From: Rhodospirillales bacterium
Lineage (GTDB): Bacteria > Pseudomonadota > Alphaproteobacteria > Rhodospirillales > Thalassospiraceae
Direction: 5' to 3'
DNA length: 64,000 nucleotides
Assembly (NCBI GenBank): GCA_019634165.1
Contig: JAHQVT010000010.1
Location: 248,001 to 312,000, forward strand
The translations under genes and the position numbers were made by a program. Position 1 is the stretch's first letter. The number at the start of each line of letters is the position of its first letter. The notes under the pieces are model-generated. The model saw nothing but the letters and a program-made list of their open reading frames with translations, had not been told where the DNA came from and did no database searches. Below, in pieces: positions 18,668-27,658 of the stretch.

Positions 18668-19027
18668 TTAGCTGTCATCATCTTCGACAAAGGTTTTAAG
18701 CCGCATAAGGGCAGATTCCCAACGCCCCGCCACCTGATCAAGATAGGCCCGCGCCTGTGCCAATTGATCCGGGCAAAAGGCATATTGGCTTTCGCGGCCC
18801 ACCCGATGATTCTGCACCAACCCAGCAGATTCCAATACCCGAAGATGCTTGGTCACGGCCTGCCGGGTCATATCGGCATCATCGGATAAGGTCGAGATGG
18901 AACGCGGCTTGCCATCGGCCAACCGATCAAAGATCGCCAACCGTGTAGGATCGCCCAATGCGGCAAACATGACGGAAAAATCCTTGTCATGTTCGCCATT
19001 GTCCAGATGATTTTCAGTTTTCGACAT
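18668..19027 (-). CDS. ArsR-family transcriptional repressor
   Basis: Small winged-helix repressor of 119 residues: FAALGDPTRLAIFDRLADGK, then SISTLSDDADMTRQAVTKHLRVLESAGLV is the ArsR helix-turn-helix, and RESQYAF the wing. No metal-binding CxC pair is seen, so it belongs to the metal-independent branch often paired with AHSA1 proteins. The ATG at 19025-19027 is chosen because the longer open frame to 19306 is the shadow of the overlapping partner gene. It overlaps the end of the AHSA1 gene by 14 bases, so the two are translated together. Confidence 0.88.
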   Translation of the reverse strand: MSKTENHLDNGEHDKDFSVMFAALGDPTRLAIFDRLADGKPRSISTLSDDADMTRQAVTKHLRVLESAGLVQNHRVGRESQYAFCPDQLAQARAYLDQVAGRWESALMRLKTFVEDDDS

Positions 19028-19460
19028 ATTTTTTGATGTTTCCCAACTGGAATTCCCAGCCATTCGTGTTGGCCTGCAGGGCATCGGCAATCCGGTGAGG
19101 TGGCAGATTATCAAATCCGGTTTCGCGCACCCGAACCGATGTTTGGCCCTCAGTTTCTTCGAGCCAGAACTCGACAAGTGTTTCGGGCTCATCGGTGTAA
19201 TCGATTTTAGGGTCAACCGCATAAGGATGCCATGTATAGGCGAAATAGGCTGGTTCCTCCATCGCCTTGATCGTGGAATTCCACGGCACATGGGTAAAAC
19301 CCTCAATCGTCATCTGCCCGGTTGAAAGTTCGCCCACCGCAAACGGGGCTTCAATATCAATCCCGAACCATGCGCCAAACTGACGATGATCTGTCAAAGC
19401 CTGCCAGACACGTGCCCGCGATGCTTGAATCTCAATCGACTTTTCAATTACATTTGACAT
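19014..19460 (-). CDS. SRPBCC / AHSA1-domain protein
   Basis: A 148-residue START-like fold protein of the AHSA1 group. Signatures are IEIQASRARVWQALTDHRQFGAWFG at the N-terminus, GFTHVPWNSTIKAMEEPAYFAYTWHPY in the middle, and the C-terminal helix TNGWEFQLGNIKKYVE. The fold encloses a hydrophobic pocket; the ligand is unknown. It is the first gene of a two-gene unit with the ArsR-family repressor, a common bacterial pairing in which the repressor controls the operon. Its ribosome site AGGAGG lies inside an inverted repeat described separately. Confidence 0.85.
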   Translation of the reverse strand: MSNVIEKSIEIQASRARVWQALTDHRQFGAWFGIDIEAPFAVGELSTGQMTIEGFTHVPWNSTIKAMEEPAYFAYTWHPYAVDPKIDYTDEPETLVEFWLEETEGQTSVRVRETGFDNLPPHRIADALQANTNGWEFQLGNIKKYVEN

Positions 19461-19463
19461 AAC

Positions 19464-19524
19464 GCAACCTCCTGGTTGCCTTTAACGTGCCAGAAGGCCT
19501 TTCATTACGCAACCAAAAAGTTGC
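19464..19524 (-). promoter_or_regulatory. Two related inverted repeats, likely ArsR-family operators
   Basis: GCAACC-TCCT-GGTTGC (19464-19479) and GCAAC-CAAAAA-GTTGC (19509-19524) share the same arms and are 45 bases centre to centre. The first ends 3 bases from the AHSA1 start codon and, read as RNA, folds so that AGGAGG is partly in the loop and stem. Paired operators of this kind fit autorepression by the ArsR-family protein; that is inference. Confidence 0.6.
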
Positions 19525-19552
19525 ATTAATTATTTCCCCCGCAAAACACGAA

Positions 19553-19576
19553 CGCCCGACCATTGCTGGCCGGGCG
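19553..19576 (-). terminator. Hairpin downstream of the urease operon
   Basis: CGCCCG-A-CCA, loop TTGC, TGG-C-CGGGCG gives a nine-pair stem with one mismatch. On the minus strand it is followed by TTCGTGTTTTG, a weak T run. It lies about 50 bases after the ureG stop. Confidence 0.6.
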
Positions 19577-19624
19577 ATGTGTGCTCCCGTCATCCTTTTG
19601 AATGCAGGTCCTTATATCCCCATA

Positions 19625-20245
19625 TCAGGACGCTGCGGATTGGCGGAGCCCCCCTGTCTCGATGATGAAATTCTTAACGTCTTCAAGGCCATCCATCGCC
19701 TTGAGATTGGTGAACAGGAACGGACGGGTGCCGCGCATTTTCTTGGCATCGCGGTCCATCACGCCCAGATCCGCGCCAACAAGTGGCGCAAGATCGGTCT
19801 TATTGATCACCAGCAAATCAGACCGGGTAATCCCCGGACCACCTTTGCGCGGGATTTTATCGCCGGCTGAAACGTCGATGACGTAAATGGTAATGTCGGC
19901 AAGTTCTGGCGAGAAGGTCGCAGACAGATTATCACCACCCGATTCAATAAAGATCGCCTCAAGCCCGGCATGTTTGGCAGCCATATCTTCGACCGCGGCC
20001 AGATTGATCGAAGCATCTTCGCGAATAGCGGTATGCGGACAGCCGCCGGTTTCAACACCGGCAATGCGATCAGCATCCAACGCACCCGAACGGGTCATGA
20101 ATTCAGCGTCTTCTCGGGTGTAAATGTCGTTGGTGATGGCAGCGATATTGAACTCGTCACGCATGGCCTTGCACAGGCGTTCCAACAGGGCGGTTTTACC
20201 TGACCCGACCGGGCCACCAATGCCGATACGAAGGGGAGAACTCAT
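19625..20245 (-). CDS. ureG: Urease accessory GTPase UreG
   Basis: SIMIBI-class GTPase that drives nickel delivery into apo-urease as part of the UreDFG complex. The P-loop [15 protein letters not shown] is at residues 8-22; later motifs are [17 protein letters not shown] (the CPH-type nickel/zinc site), [17 protein letters not shown] and [13 protein letters not shown] (guanine specificity NKTD). It has 206 residues, the usual length. Its start codon overlaps the ureF stop (ATGA). It is the last gene of the urt-ure unit. Confidence 0.95.
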   Translation of the reverse strand: MSSPLRIGIGGPVGSGKTALLERLCKAMRDEFNIAAITNDIYTREDAEFMTRSGALDADRIAGVETGGCPHTAIREDASINLAAVEDMAAKHAGLEAIFIESGGDNLSATFSPELADITIYVIDVSAGDKIPRKGGPGITRSDLLVINKTDLAPLVGADLGVMDRDAKKMRGTRPFLFTNLKAMDGLEDVKNFIIETGGLRQSAAS

Positions 20246-20958
20246 GATCTAAATAGCCTCGTATATTGGGTTTCGTGTTTCATAGATGTCCAATCGACCA
20301 TCGGGGCCGCCGCCCCAAGATCGCAAAGATCGGTCGCCATGGCATGATCAACCGCGATGGAAACCGCTTTATCAAGAGATGAAAGTGACCGCACACCATC
20401 TGTTTGACCAAGCGGGACCAAACGCACTGCACTGGAAACAAGATTTGCCGCCATAGCATGCAAATAAGCGGTCAGCGCATCGCGCAACGGTACTTTGGTC
20501 TCGGCCGCGGCAATGCCAACCGCGACCGGATAAGATGGCAGACGATCATCAAGTCGCATTCTGTGCGCCCAGCGCGTGACAATGCCATCGCCCCAGACCT
20601 TTTCCGTCGTCGATACAAATGCACGCCCCTGTGCGGTTGCCTCAAGCGCCATTTCAGATGTGCCGCGCCAACAATCGGCTTCAACCCCGATGTCAAAAAG
20701 CGCGTCTTCACCCCCCAAAAGGGCTGCACGCCAAGCTGCACAAAACAGCACCGCATCAATGCGCCCTGCACCAAATTCCAAAACGCCTTCAACCCAGTTG
20801 ATCAGGGTTTCAGCCGATGTCACCCGACCATCTTCGACCGCATATTCCACACCATGGGAATAGGAATAGGCCCCGACGGGGAATGACGGGCTAAGCCAGG
20901 TCATCAACCGCATCAGACCAGCGGGGTTAAGGGTCAAATCATCGGCGTTAATGGTCAT
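20242..20958 (-). CDS. ureF: Urease accessory protein UreF
   Basis: Cytoplasmic helical protein that bridges UreD and UreG in the urease activation complex. Family motifs: [27 protein letters not shown] at the N-terminus, and [31 protein letters not shown] later. I take the ATG at 20956-20958, giving 238 residues; the open frame runs upstream into ureE but its extra residues are the shadow of the His-rich UreE tail. It overlaps ureE by 11 bases and ureG by 4. Confidence 0.93.
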   Translation of the reverse strand: MTINADDLTLNPAGLMRLMTWLSPSFPVGAYSYSHGVEYAVEDGRVTSAETLINWVEGVLEFGAGRIDAVLFCAAWRAALLGGEDALFDIGVEADCWRGTSEMALEATAQGRAFVSTTEKVWGDGIVTRWAHRMRLDDRLPSYPVAVGIAAAETKVPLRDALTAYLHAMAANLVSSAVRLVPLGQTDGVRSLSSLDKAVSIAVDHAMATDLCDLGAAAPMVDWTSMKHETQYTRLFRS

Positions 20959-21484
20959 GGGGTTTTCCTGCCGCATGAGCATGTGCGTGCGCATGGTCAT
21001 CACGATCAAAATGATCATTGCCATGACTGTGACCATGGGAACCGCCAAGACCGTGATAGGCGCCATTTAGCGGATCAAACGGTGCGATTTCGTTTTCAAC
21101 CACACCGCCAAGGCCCAAAATCATGTCGCGCATCACGTGATCATCAATGATCCGCAAACGCCCATCATCAAGAACCTGAACCGGGGTATGACGATTACCG
21201 ATATGCCATGCCAGTTTGGCAGTCGCAATCGGCCCGGCGGCAGTGATGGTCAAAACCGGCTCATCCGCCGCCCGCACAACAATCACCCCACCGTCAGCCA
21301 ACCTCAATCGATCCCCATCGGCCAGCCGCACCGCATGCGGCAGGTCGAGCAAGAAGGCATCCCCCGCATCATCATGCAGGCGAATGCGCCGACGATGGCG
21401 ATCAGAAAACACCAAGGTCACCGTACCGCGCACTTCCGACGTATCGGCACGATCAACCGGGATATGTTCAATGGCATGACGCAT
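20948..21484 (-). CDS. ureE: Urease accessory protein UreE, His-rich C-terminus
   Basis: Nickel-binding metallochaperone that hands Ni2+ to UreG for urease maturation. The N-terminal domain is followed by the metal-binding domain with WHIGNRHTPVQV, holding the conserved His at the dimer interface. The last 30 residues are a nickel-binding tail with repeated HGHSHGND and DHAHAHAHAA, ending HDH, as in Klebsiella UreE. ATG at 21484 gives 178 residues; a TTG at 21496 is an alternative. It overlaps ureF by 11 bases. Confidence 0.92.
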   Translation of the reverse strand: MRHAIEHIPVDRADTSEVRGTVTLVFSDRHRRRIRLHDDAGDAFLLDLPHAVRLADGDRLRLADGGVIVVRAADEPVLTITAAGPIATAKLAWHIGNRHTPVQVLDDGRLRIIDDHVMRDMILGLGGVVENEIAPFDPLNGAYHGLGGSHGHSHGNDHFDRDDHAHAHAHAAGKPHDH

Positions 21485-21502
21485 GATGGTGTCCAAATCC
21501 GA

Positions 21503-23215
21503 TCAGAACAGGAAATAACGCTGTGCCATAGGCACAGTATCGACCGGCTGACAGGTCAAAAGTTCTCCGTCCGCCGTCACCTGATAGGTTTCCGGGTCGA
21601 CTTCCATTTTCGGCAAGGCATCATTAAGTTTCATGTCTTTTTTGCCGATGTTGCGCGTGTTTGAAACGGCAAGGAGCTCCTTGGCCAAACCAAATTCTGC
21701 GGCAATCCCGGCATCAATGCCTGCTTGGGACACGAACGAGAAACTGGTTTTCGCAAGCGCCCCGCCGTAGGCGCCAAACATCGGGCGATAATGAACCGGC
21801 TGCGGGGTTGGGATTGATGCATTCGGATCCCCCATGGCAGCAGCCACAATCATGCCCGCCTTAATCACCATGTCAGGCTTGGTGCCAAAGAACATCGGTT
21901 TCCACACGACAAGATCGGCGATTTTGCCAACCTCGATCGATCCAACATGCGATCCAATGCCTTGGGCAATCGCCGGGTTGATGGTGTATTTCGCGATGTA
22001 GCGTTTGGCACGGAAGTTATCGTTGCCCGCACCAGCATCTTCGGGCAACGCACCGCGCTGCTTTTTCATCTTGTCTGCTGTCTGCCAGGTCCGGGTGATG
22101 ACTTCGCCAACGCGGCCCATGGCTTGACTGTCTGATGAAATGATCGAAAACGCGCCCAAGTCATGCAGGATGTCTTCGGCTGCAATCGTTTCACGGCGAA
22201 TGCGGCTTTCGGCAAAGGCAACGTCTTCGGGAATTTTCGGATCAAGGTGATGGCAGACCATCAACATATCGAGATGTTCGTCAATCGTATTGACCGTAAA
22301 AGGCCGGGTCGGATTGGTCGAACTTGGAATAACGTTGGCTTCACCGCACAGCTTGATGATGTCTGGCGCATGGCCACCACCGGCCCCTTCGGTGTGGAAG
22401 GTATGAATGGTCCGGCCTTTGAATGATGCGCGGGTATGTTCGACAAACCCACTTTCATTCAATGTGTCAGTATGGATCATCACCTGCACATCAAGATCAT
22501 CGGCAACTGACAGGCAGGTATCAATCGCTGCGGGCGTTGTGCCCCAATCTTCGTGCAGTTTCAGACCACAGGCACCGGCTTTGACCTGTTCTTCAAGCGA
22601 CCCCGGAAGGGTCGCATTGCCCTTGCCAAAGAAACCGATATTCATCGGAATGCCATCTGCGGCCTGAAGCATGCGGGCAATATGCCACGGACCGGGCGTA
22701 CAGGTCGTCGCATTCGTCCCCGCCGCCGGGCCGGTTCCGCCGCCCAACATGCTGGTCACACCGGAATAAAGCGCATCTTCAACCTGTTGCGGGCAAATCC
22801 AGTGAATATGGGCATCAATGCCGCCCGCGGTGATGATGTTGCCTTCACCGGCAATCACTTCAGTCCCCGGACCAATAATAATATCAACACCGGGCTGCAC
22901 ATCGGGGTTTCCGGCCTTGCCCACAGCGGCAATCCGGCCATCCTTGATGCCAATATCGGCTTTGACGATGCCGGTATAATCCAGGATCAGCGCATTGGTA
23001 ATCACGGTATCAACCGACCCTTCGGTACGGGTTGCCTGTGACTGGCCCATGCCATCACGGATGACTTTGCCACCGCCAAATTTGACTTCTTCGCCCAATG
23101 TTGTGAAGTCTTTTTCAACTTCAATGATCAGGTCGGTATCGGCAAGCCGCACCTTGTCACCCACGGTCGGGCCAAACATGGCAGCATATGACGGACGATC
23201 AATTTCATAAGCCAT
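21503..23215 (-). CDS. ureC: Urease alpha subunit UreC
   Basis: Catalytic subunit hydrolysing urea to ammonia and carbamate at a di-nickel centre in the cytoplasm. All active-site residues are visible: His136 and His138 (DAHIH), carbamylated Lys219 ([10 protein letters not shown]), His248 (MIHTDTLNE), His274 ([15 protein letters not shown]), the flap Cys321 and His322 (MVCHHLDP), and Asp362 (SSDSQAMGR). These are offset by two from Klebsiella numbering. The length of 570 residues is standard. It follows ureB by 16 bases. Confidence 0.97.
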   Translation of the reverse strand: MAYEIDRPSYAAMFGPTVGDKVRLADTDLIIEVEKDFTTLGEEVKFGGGKVIRDGMGQSQATRTEGSVDTVITNALILDYTGIVKADIGIKDGRIAAVGKAGNPDVQPGVDIIIGPGTEVIAGEGNIITAGGIDAHIHWICPQQVEDALYSGVTSMLGGGTGPAAGTNATTCTPGPWHIARMLQAADGIPMNIGFFGKGNATLPGSLEEQVKAGACGLKLHEDWGTTPAAIDTCLSVADDLDVQVMIHTDTLNESGFVEHTRASFKGRTIHTFHTEGAGGGHAPDIIKLCGEANVIPSSTNPTRPFTVNTIDEHLDMLMVCHHLDPKIPEDVAFAESRIRRETIAAEDILHDLGAFSIISSDSQAMGRVGEVITRTWQTADKMKKQRGALPEDAGAGNDNFRAKRYIAKYTINPAIAQGIGSHVGSIEVGKIADLVVWKPMFFGTKPDMVIKAGMIVAAAMGDPNASIPTPQPVHYRPMFGAYGGALAKTSFSFVSQAGIDAGIAAEFGLAKELLAVSNTRNIGKKDMKLNDALPKMEVDPETYQVTADGELLTCQPVDTVPMAQRYFLF

Positions 23216-23231
23216 TTATCGTATCCCCCGC

Positions 23232-23537
23232 TTAAAGCTTGCCGTTGATTTTGGCGTTAAACCCGTAAACCGTGCCGGTCCCGGCATATTTGACCAGATT
23301 GACCTCGCGCGACTGGCCCGGCTCAAACCGAACGGCCGTTCCTGCGGGAATATCAAGGCGAAAGCCCTTTGCGGCTTCGCGGTCAAAATCAAGCCCCGGA
23401 TTGGTTTCATAGAAATGATAATGCGATCCAACCTGCACCGGACGATCGCCGGTATTGGCAACTTTAATCACCTTGGTTTCACGCCCCTCATTGAGGATGA
23501 GGCTGCCTTCTTTGGTAATGATTTCACCTGGAATCAT
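23232..23537 (-). CDS. ureB: Urease beta subunit UreB
   Basis: Structural subunit of the (UreABC)3 urease. The 101-residue protein begins [20 protein letters not shown] and has [22 protein letters not shown] and [21 protein letters not shown], the core beta-barrel motifs of UreB. GAGAGGG precedes the ATG. UreA and UreB are separate genes here, as in most bacteria, unlike the fused form in Helicobacter. Confidence 0.95.
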   Translation of the reverse strand: MIPGEIITKEGSLILNEGRETKVIKVANTGDRPVQVGSHYHFYETNPGLDFDREAAKGFRLDIPAGTAVRFEPGQSREVNLVKYAGTGTVYGFNAKINGKL

Positions 23538-23550
23538 AAAACGGGCCCTC

Positions 23551-23853
23551 TCAACGAATTGGTTCGTGAACGGTCACAAGCTTGGTCCCATCGGGGAACG
23601 TTGCTTCGACCTGAATGTCGTGGATCATTTCGGCAATGCCATCCATCACCTGATCGCGCGAAATAACGGTTGCCCCGTCGCGCATCAGATCGGCAACCGA
23701 TTTGCCATCACGTGCACCTTCAACAACGTAATCGGTGATGATTGCAATTGCTTCGGGATGGTTCAGCTTTACACCGCGTGCAAGGCGATTGCGTGCCACC
23801 ATTGCAGCAACAGAAACCAGCAGCTTGTCCTTTTCGCGTGGCGTCAGATTCAT
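23551..23853 (-). CDS. ureA: Urease gamma subunit UreA
   Basis: Smallest structural subunit of urease, 100 residues. The sequence [20 protein letters not shown], then [27 protein letters not shown] and the C-terminal [20 protein letters not shown] are textbook UreA. It lies 27 bases after ureD and 13 before ureB. Confidence 0.96.
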   Translation of the reverse strand: MNLTPREKDKLLVSVAAMVARNRLARGVKLNHPEAIAIITDYVVEGARDGKSVADLMRDGATVISRDQVMDGIAEMIHDIQVEATFPDGTKLVTVHEPIR

Positions 23854-23880
23854 GCCTGCCTACTCCTTGGATCCACCGTA

Positions 23881-24885
23881 TTAAATCTCCCACAAACGCG
23901 GCAAGCGTTCGGGAAGCCCCTTTGTTTTATGGCGAAACTGCTTCCACCATGCGCCGTAAACCCGGCGCAAATTCATCGGATCACGCGCCATAAAACGCGC
24001 AATCACAATTCCCTTCATTGCGGTCGCTGCGCACAAAACGTCATTTTCAACCAGCCCGTCACACGCACTTTCAAGACATTCACGCGCATCCGAAAGACGA
24101 TCTTCCGCCCCGTGACCAACCAATATGGTCGTGGCATTGGCACGCGCGCCATCAAAGGCCGCACCATGATCAAGCATGCGCAAAACATCGCCTTCTAAAT
24201 GCAACGCATCGCGCCAGATCGGTCGACCATCAATCGACACATCCCATGCATCGCGCGCCAATCCGGTTTTAAACACTTCCCCGCGCGCCAGACGGCCAAA
24301 CACCATCATTTCCCCGGCAAGAACCATGCCCGAACCGGTTGCAGCCACGGTTGTCTTCCGGCGCAATCGCGCCTGATCAAACAGGATGGTTTCATGGGGC
24401 AACCATTCAAGCCACCCACCGTCTTCAACGCGAAGATCAACCGACATTTCACAATCGGAACCAACGGACCGGTAAATCTTTTCAGCCGCCTGGGCTGTAA
24501 AAAGGGCAGACGTTCCCGCCTCGACCTTGCCAGCAAAGGCAAGCTTATCCCCACCGACCATGCCGCCCGATGTTGTCACCAGAACAGCCGTCGTCAAATC
24601 CCCCGCCATTGGGCGCGGGAACAGGATTTTCATCGGATCACGGTAATAAAGATGATCAAGGGCCGCATGCCCGCCCTGATGGGTCGGCCCCGTGCCGGTG
24701 CGATAGGTCACCTCTGCGCGACCATTGGTCACAATGCGCGCCGGCGTTCCGGTCGTTGCTGTATCTGCTGTGCTCAGCGCAGATACCGGGGTTTCGAGTT
24801 TGCGAAGTTGCACTAAGCCACCTGATTGATGCGGTTCAATTCCAAGGGGCTTAACAGCAAGATGCGGGCCAACCGCCAAATCCAT
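23881..24885 (-). CDS. ureD: Urease accessory protein UreD
   Basis: Scaffold of the urease activation complex, binding UreABC and the UreFG proteins; its internal tunnel is thought to carry nickel. Family motifs: HQGGHAALDHLYYRDPMKILFPRP, LVTTSGGMVGGDKLA, TAQAAEKIYRS, and the C-terminal GAWWKQFRHKTKG. The frame is open from a TTG at 24942; I choose the ATG at 24885, which still leaves about 50 residues before the conserved region, so the start is uncertain. It begins right after urtE, linking urea import and hydrolysis in one transcript. Confidence 0.92.
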   Translation of the reverse strand: MDLAVGPHLAVKPLGIEPHQSGGLVQLRKLETPVSALSTADTATTGTPARIVTNGRAEVTYRTGTGPTHQGGHAALDHLYYRDPMKILFPRPMAGDLTTAVLVTTSGGMVGGDKLAFAGKVEAGTSALFTAQAAEKIYRSVGSDCEMSVDLRVEDGGWLEWLPHETILFDQARLRRKTTVAATGSGMVLAGEMMVFGRLARGEVFKTGLARDAWDVSIDGRPIWRDALHLEGDVLRMLDHGAAFDGARANATTILVGHGAEDRLSDARECLESACDGLVENDVLCAATAMKGIVIARFMARDPMNLRRVYGAWWKQFRHKTKGLPERLPRLWEI

Positions 24886-24960
24886 GCTGACACACGGATT
24901 CCGGTCGCAAATAGTCTGATCATTTAGCTTAAATTTGCGCAAATTTTCGGCAAATGCTGA

Positions 24961-25656
24961 TCAAACAGTCAGATATGCCCGCACTCTTTCCCGATCCAAA
25001 GAATCCTTTGTTCCCGACAGAACAACTTCCCCGCGTTCGAGAACAACAATCTCGTCAGCCAGTTCATGGGCAAATTCAAAATATTGCTCGACCAACAAAA
25101 TCGCCATGTCACCACGATCGGCAAGCTGTTTAATCACGCGCTGAATGTCTTTGATGATCGATGGCTGGATACCTTCGGTCGGCTCGTCAAGCACCAGCAA
25201 ACGCGGGCGGGTCACAAGTGCGCGGCCAATCGCAAGTTGCTGTTGCTGCCCACCAGAAAGATCGCCACCGCGCCGCCCAAGCATGTCACGCAGGACCGGG
25301 AACAGATCGAAAATCTCGTCCGGGATATGGCGCAAGGGCCGGGGCAATGCGGCAAAGCCGGTTTCAAGGTTTTCCTTCACAGTCAAAAGCGGGAAAATCT
25401 CACGCCCCTGTGGGACAATGGCAATACCATTGGCGGAACGCCGCCATGACGGATCGCGCGAGATATCCTTGCCTTCCCATGTGATGTTGCCATCTGCAAT
25501 CGGGTGCTGACCGACAACCGCACGCATAAGCGACGTTTTACCCACCCCATTGCGCCCAAGAACCGCTGTCACCTTGCCCGTTTCGGCATTCAATGACACT
25601 TTGCGCAGGGCATGGGACGCGCCGTAAAACAGATCAATTTCGCTGACATCGAGCAT
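24961..25656 (-). CDS. urtE: Urea ABC transporter ATPase UrtE
   Basis: One of two ATPases of the branched-chain-type urea importer UrtABCDE, comparable to LivF. The 231-residue protein has Walker A GRNGVGKTSL, signature LSGGQQQQLAIGRAL and Walker B LLVLDEPTEGIQPSI; the latter two are characteristic of UrtE/LivF. GGGAGG precedes the ATG. It lies 14 bases after urtD. Confidence 0.93.
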   Translation of the reverse strand: MLDVSEIDLFYGASHALRKVSLNAETGKVTAVLGRNGVGKTSLMRAVVGQHPIADGNITWEGKDISRDPSWRRSANGIAIVPQGREIFPLLTVKENLETGFAALPRPLRHIPDEIFDLFPVLRDMLGRRGGDLSGGQQQQLAIGRALVTRPRLLVLDEPTEGIQPSIIKDIQRVIKQLADRGDMAILLVEQYFEFAHELADEIVVLERGEVVLSGTKDSLDRERVRAYLTV

Positions 25657-25670
25657 GTTACAACGCCTCC

Positions 25671-26471
25671 CTATCGGCCCAGATAAACTTCAATGACCCG
25701 CGGGTCTTTCTGCACATGGTCAAGCCGCCCTTCGGCCAGAACCGAACCTTCGTGCAGGACAGTCACCTTGCAATCAAGATCACGCACAAACTCCATGTCA
25801 TGTTCGACCACCACGACCGAATATTCCTTGGCAATGTTGCGCAAAAGCTTGGCGGTTTCTTCGGTTTCAGAATCGGTCATGCCGGCAACAGGTTCATCGA
25901 CCAAAAGAAGTTCGGGTTCCTGCATCAACAACATGCCGATTTCCAACCACTGCTTTTGCCCATGCGAAAGATTGGCCGCCGTCTCATCGCGCTTATCTTC
26001 GAGCATGATGGTAATCAGGGTCTTTTCGATCTTGGTCTTCTCAACATCCGACAAGCGATGGAACAAGGCCTGAAACACCCCGCGCCCGCCCGAGCAGGCA
26101 AGAAGCAGATTGTCAAAAACCGTGTGGCTTTCAAACACGGTCGGCTTCTGGAACTTGCGGCCGATGCCCAAATTGGCAATCTCGGCCTCGTCCATTTTGG
26201 TAAGGTCGATCTCGCTTTTGAACAGAACGTCGCCGGTATCAGGTCGGGTTTTGCCGGTGATGATATCCATCATCGTGGTCTTACCCGCCCCGTTCGGGCC
26301 AATAATGGCGCGAAGTTCGCCCGGCTCGATATAAAATGACAGATTGTTAAGCGCGCGGAACCCATCAAAGGTAACCGAAACCCCATCGACATATAAAATG
26401 GTTTCAGCCCGTGCCGATTTAACCTGCGGCACATCCGAGGCATTCATTTCAACGGCTACTGCGTCGTTCAT
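25671..26471 (-). CDS. urtD: Urea ABC transporter ATPase UrtD
   Basis: The LivG-like ATPase of the urea importer. The 266 residues include Walker A GPNGAGKTTMMD, FQKPTVFESHTVFDNL (the UrtD-specific Q-loop region), signature LSHGQKQWLEIG and Walker B LLLVDEPVAGMTDSE. It overlaps urtC by four bases, with the ribosome site GGAGG inside the end of urtC. Confidence 0.93.
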   Translation of the reverse strand: MNDAVAVEMNASDVPQVKSARAETILYVDGVSVTFDGFRALNNLSFYIEPGELRAIIGPNGAGKTTMMDIITGKTRPDTGDVLFKSEIDLTKMDEAEIANLGIGRKFQKPTVFESHTVFDNLLLACSGGRGVFQALFHRLSDVEKTKIEKTLITIMLEDKRDETAANLSHGQKQWLEIGMLLMQEPELLLVDEPVAGMTDSETEETAKLLRNIAKEYSVVVVEHDMEFVRDLDCKVTVLHEGSVLAEGRLDHVQKDPRVIEVYLGR

Positions 26472-27655
26472 GCCTTGCCTCCTTCATTGGTTCTGCGATC
26501 CGCGATGCGTTTGCGTAATCCCGAAAGAACCGATTTCCGATCAGGCGATCCGAATGCTGGCACCGCCCCAATCACACCTTTTGGCAAGAACAGGGTAACG
26601 GCGATAAACAGCCCACCAAGGAAGAACAACCAAAAGTCTGGCATCACACCGGTAAAGAAGGTCTTGGCATAGTTGACAATAAAGGCGCCCAGAACCGCAC
26701 CATACAGCGTGCCACGCCCGCCAACCGCAACCCAAATAACAATTTCAATCGAAAGGGCCGGGGCAAATTCGCCCGGATTAATGATCCCGACCTGCGGCAC
26801 ATACAGCGCACCTGCAATGCCCGCCATGACCGCCGATACGGTAAAAACAAACAGCTTGTAATATTCAACCCGGTATCCGGTAAAACGCACGCGGGCTTCT
26901 GCATCGCGAATGGCGATCAGAACCTTGCCCAACCGTGACTGGGTAATGCCGCGCGCAACGATGTAACAAATGCCAAGAAACACACAGGATGCAACAAACA
27001 GTCCCGAACGGGTGCCATCTGATTGCAAAGAATATCCCAGCAAATCCTTGAAATCCGTCAGGCCGTTGTTGCCGCCAAATCCCATATCATTGCGGAAGAA
27101 CGCCAACAGCAATGCATAGGTCATGGCTTGGGTAATGATCGAAAGATACACCCCCGTAACCCGTGATCTAAAGGCAAGGAACCCAAAGACAAATGCCAGC
27201 AATCCCGGCACGAACATTGCCATGACAATGGCGAACCAGAACATATCGAACCCATACCAGTACCACGGCAGTTCGGTCCAATTCAGGAACACCATAAAAT
27301 CGGGAAGTTCCGGGTTACCATAAACCCCGCGATCGCCGATCTGACGCATCAGATACATGCCCATCGCATAGCCGCCCAGCGCAAAAAACGCCCCATGGCC
27401 AAGCGATAGAATGCCGCAGAACCCCCAGATCAAATCAACACTCAGTGCAAGAAGCGCATAGCACAGATATTTACCCAAAAGACTGAGCATCCAGGTCGGC
27501 ACATGAAACGCCGACGTTTCAGGCATCAGAAGGTTGCCAATCGGCACAAGAATGGCCGCCGCAATCAGAATGGCAAGCAAGATCATGCCGCCACGATCCT
27601 TAAGAAGCCAACCAACGACCGGTGTCATTTGATATTTTTGACGATAATCAGTCAT
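26468..27655 (-). CDS. urtC: Urea ABC transporter permease UrtC
   Basis: LivM-type permease of the urea importer. The 395-residue protein has about ten hydrophobic segments; DLIWGFCGILSLGHGAFFALGGYAMGMYLM and RDAEARVRFTGYRVEYYKLFVF are conserved signatures of this subunit. The start lies three bases after the urtB stop with GGAGG upstream. Confidence 0.93.
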   Translation of the reverse strand: MTDYRQKYQMTPVVGWLLKDRGGMILLAILIAAAILVPIGNLLMPETSAFHVPTWMLSLLGKYLCYALLALSVDLIWGFCGILSLGHGAFFALGGYAMGMYLMRQIGDRGVYGNPELPDFMVFLNWTELPWYWYGFDMFWFAIVMAMFVPGLLAFVFGFLAFRSRVTGVYLSIITQAMTYALLLAFFRNDMGFGGNNGLTDFKDLLGYSLQSDGTRSGLFVASCVFLGICYIVARGITQSRLGKVLIAIRDAEARVRFTGYRVEYYKLFVFTVSAVMAGIAGALYVPQVGIINPGEFAPALSIEIVIWVAVGGRGTLYGAVLGAFIVNYAKTFFTGVMPDFWLFFLGGLFIAVTLFLPKGVIGAVPAFGSPDRKSVLSGLRKRIADRRTNEGGKA

Positions 27656-27658
27656 GGA

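Noticed and set aside
19028-19306. An N-terminal extension of the ArsR-family gene
   Set aside because: The extra residues are the shadow of the overlapping AHSA1 gene; the family starts at the ATG at 19027.
20959-21066. An N-terminal extension of UreF
   Set aside because: The residues are the other-frame reading of the His-rich UreE tail, not UreF-like.
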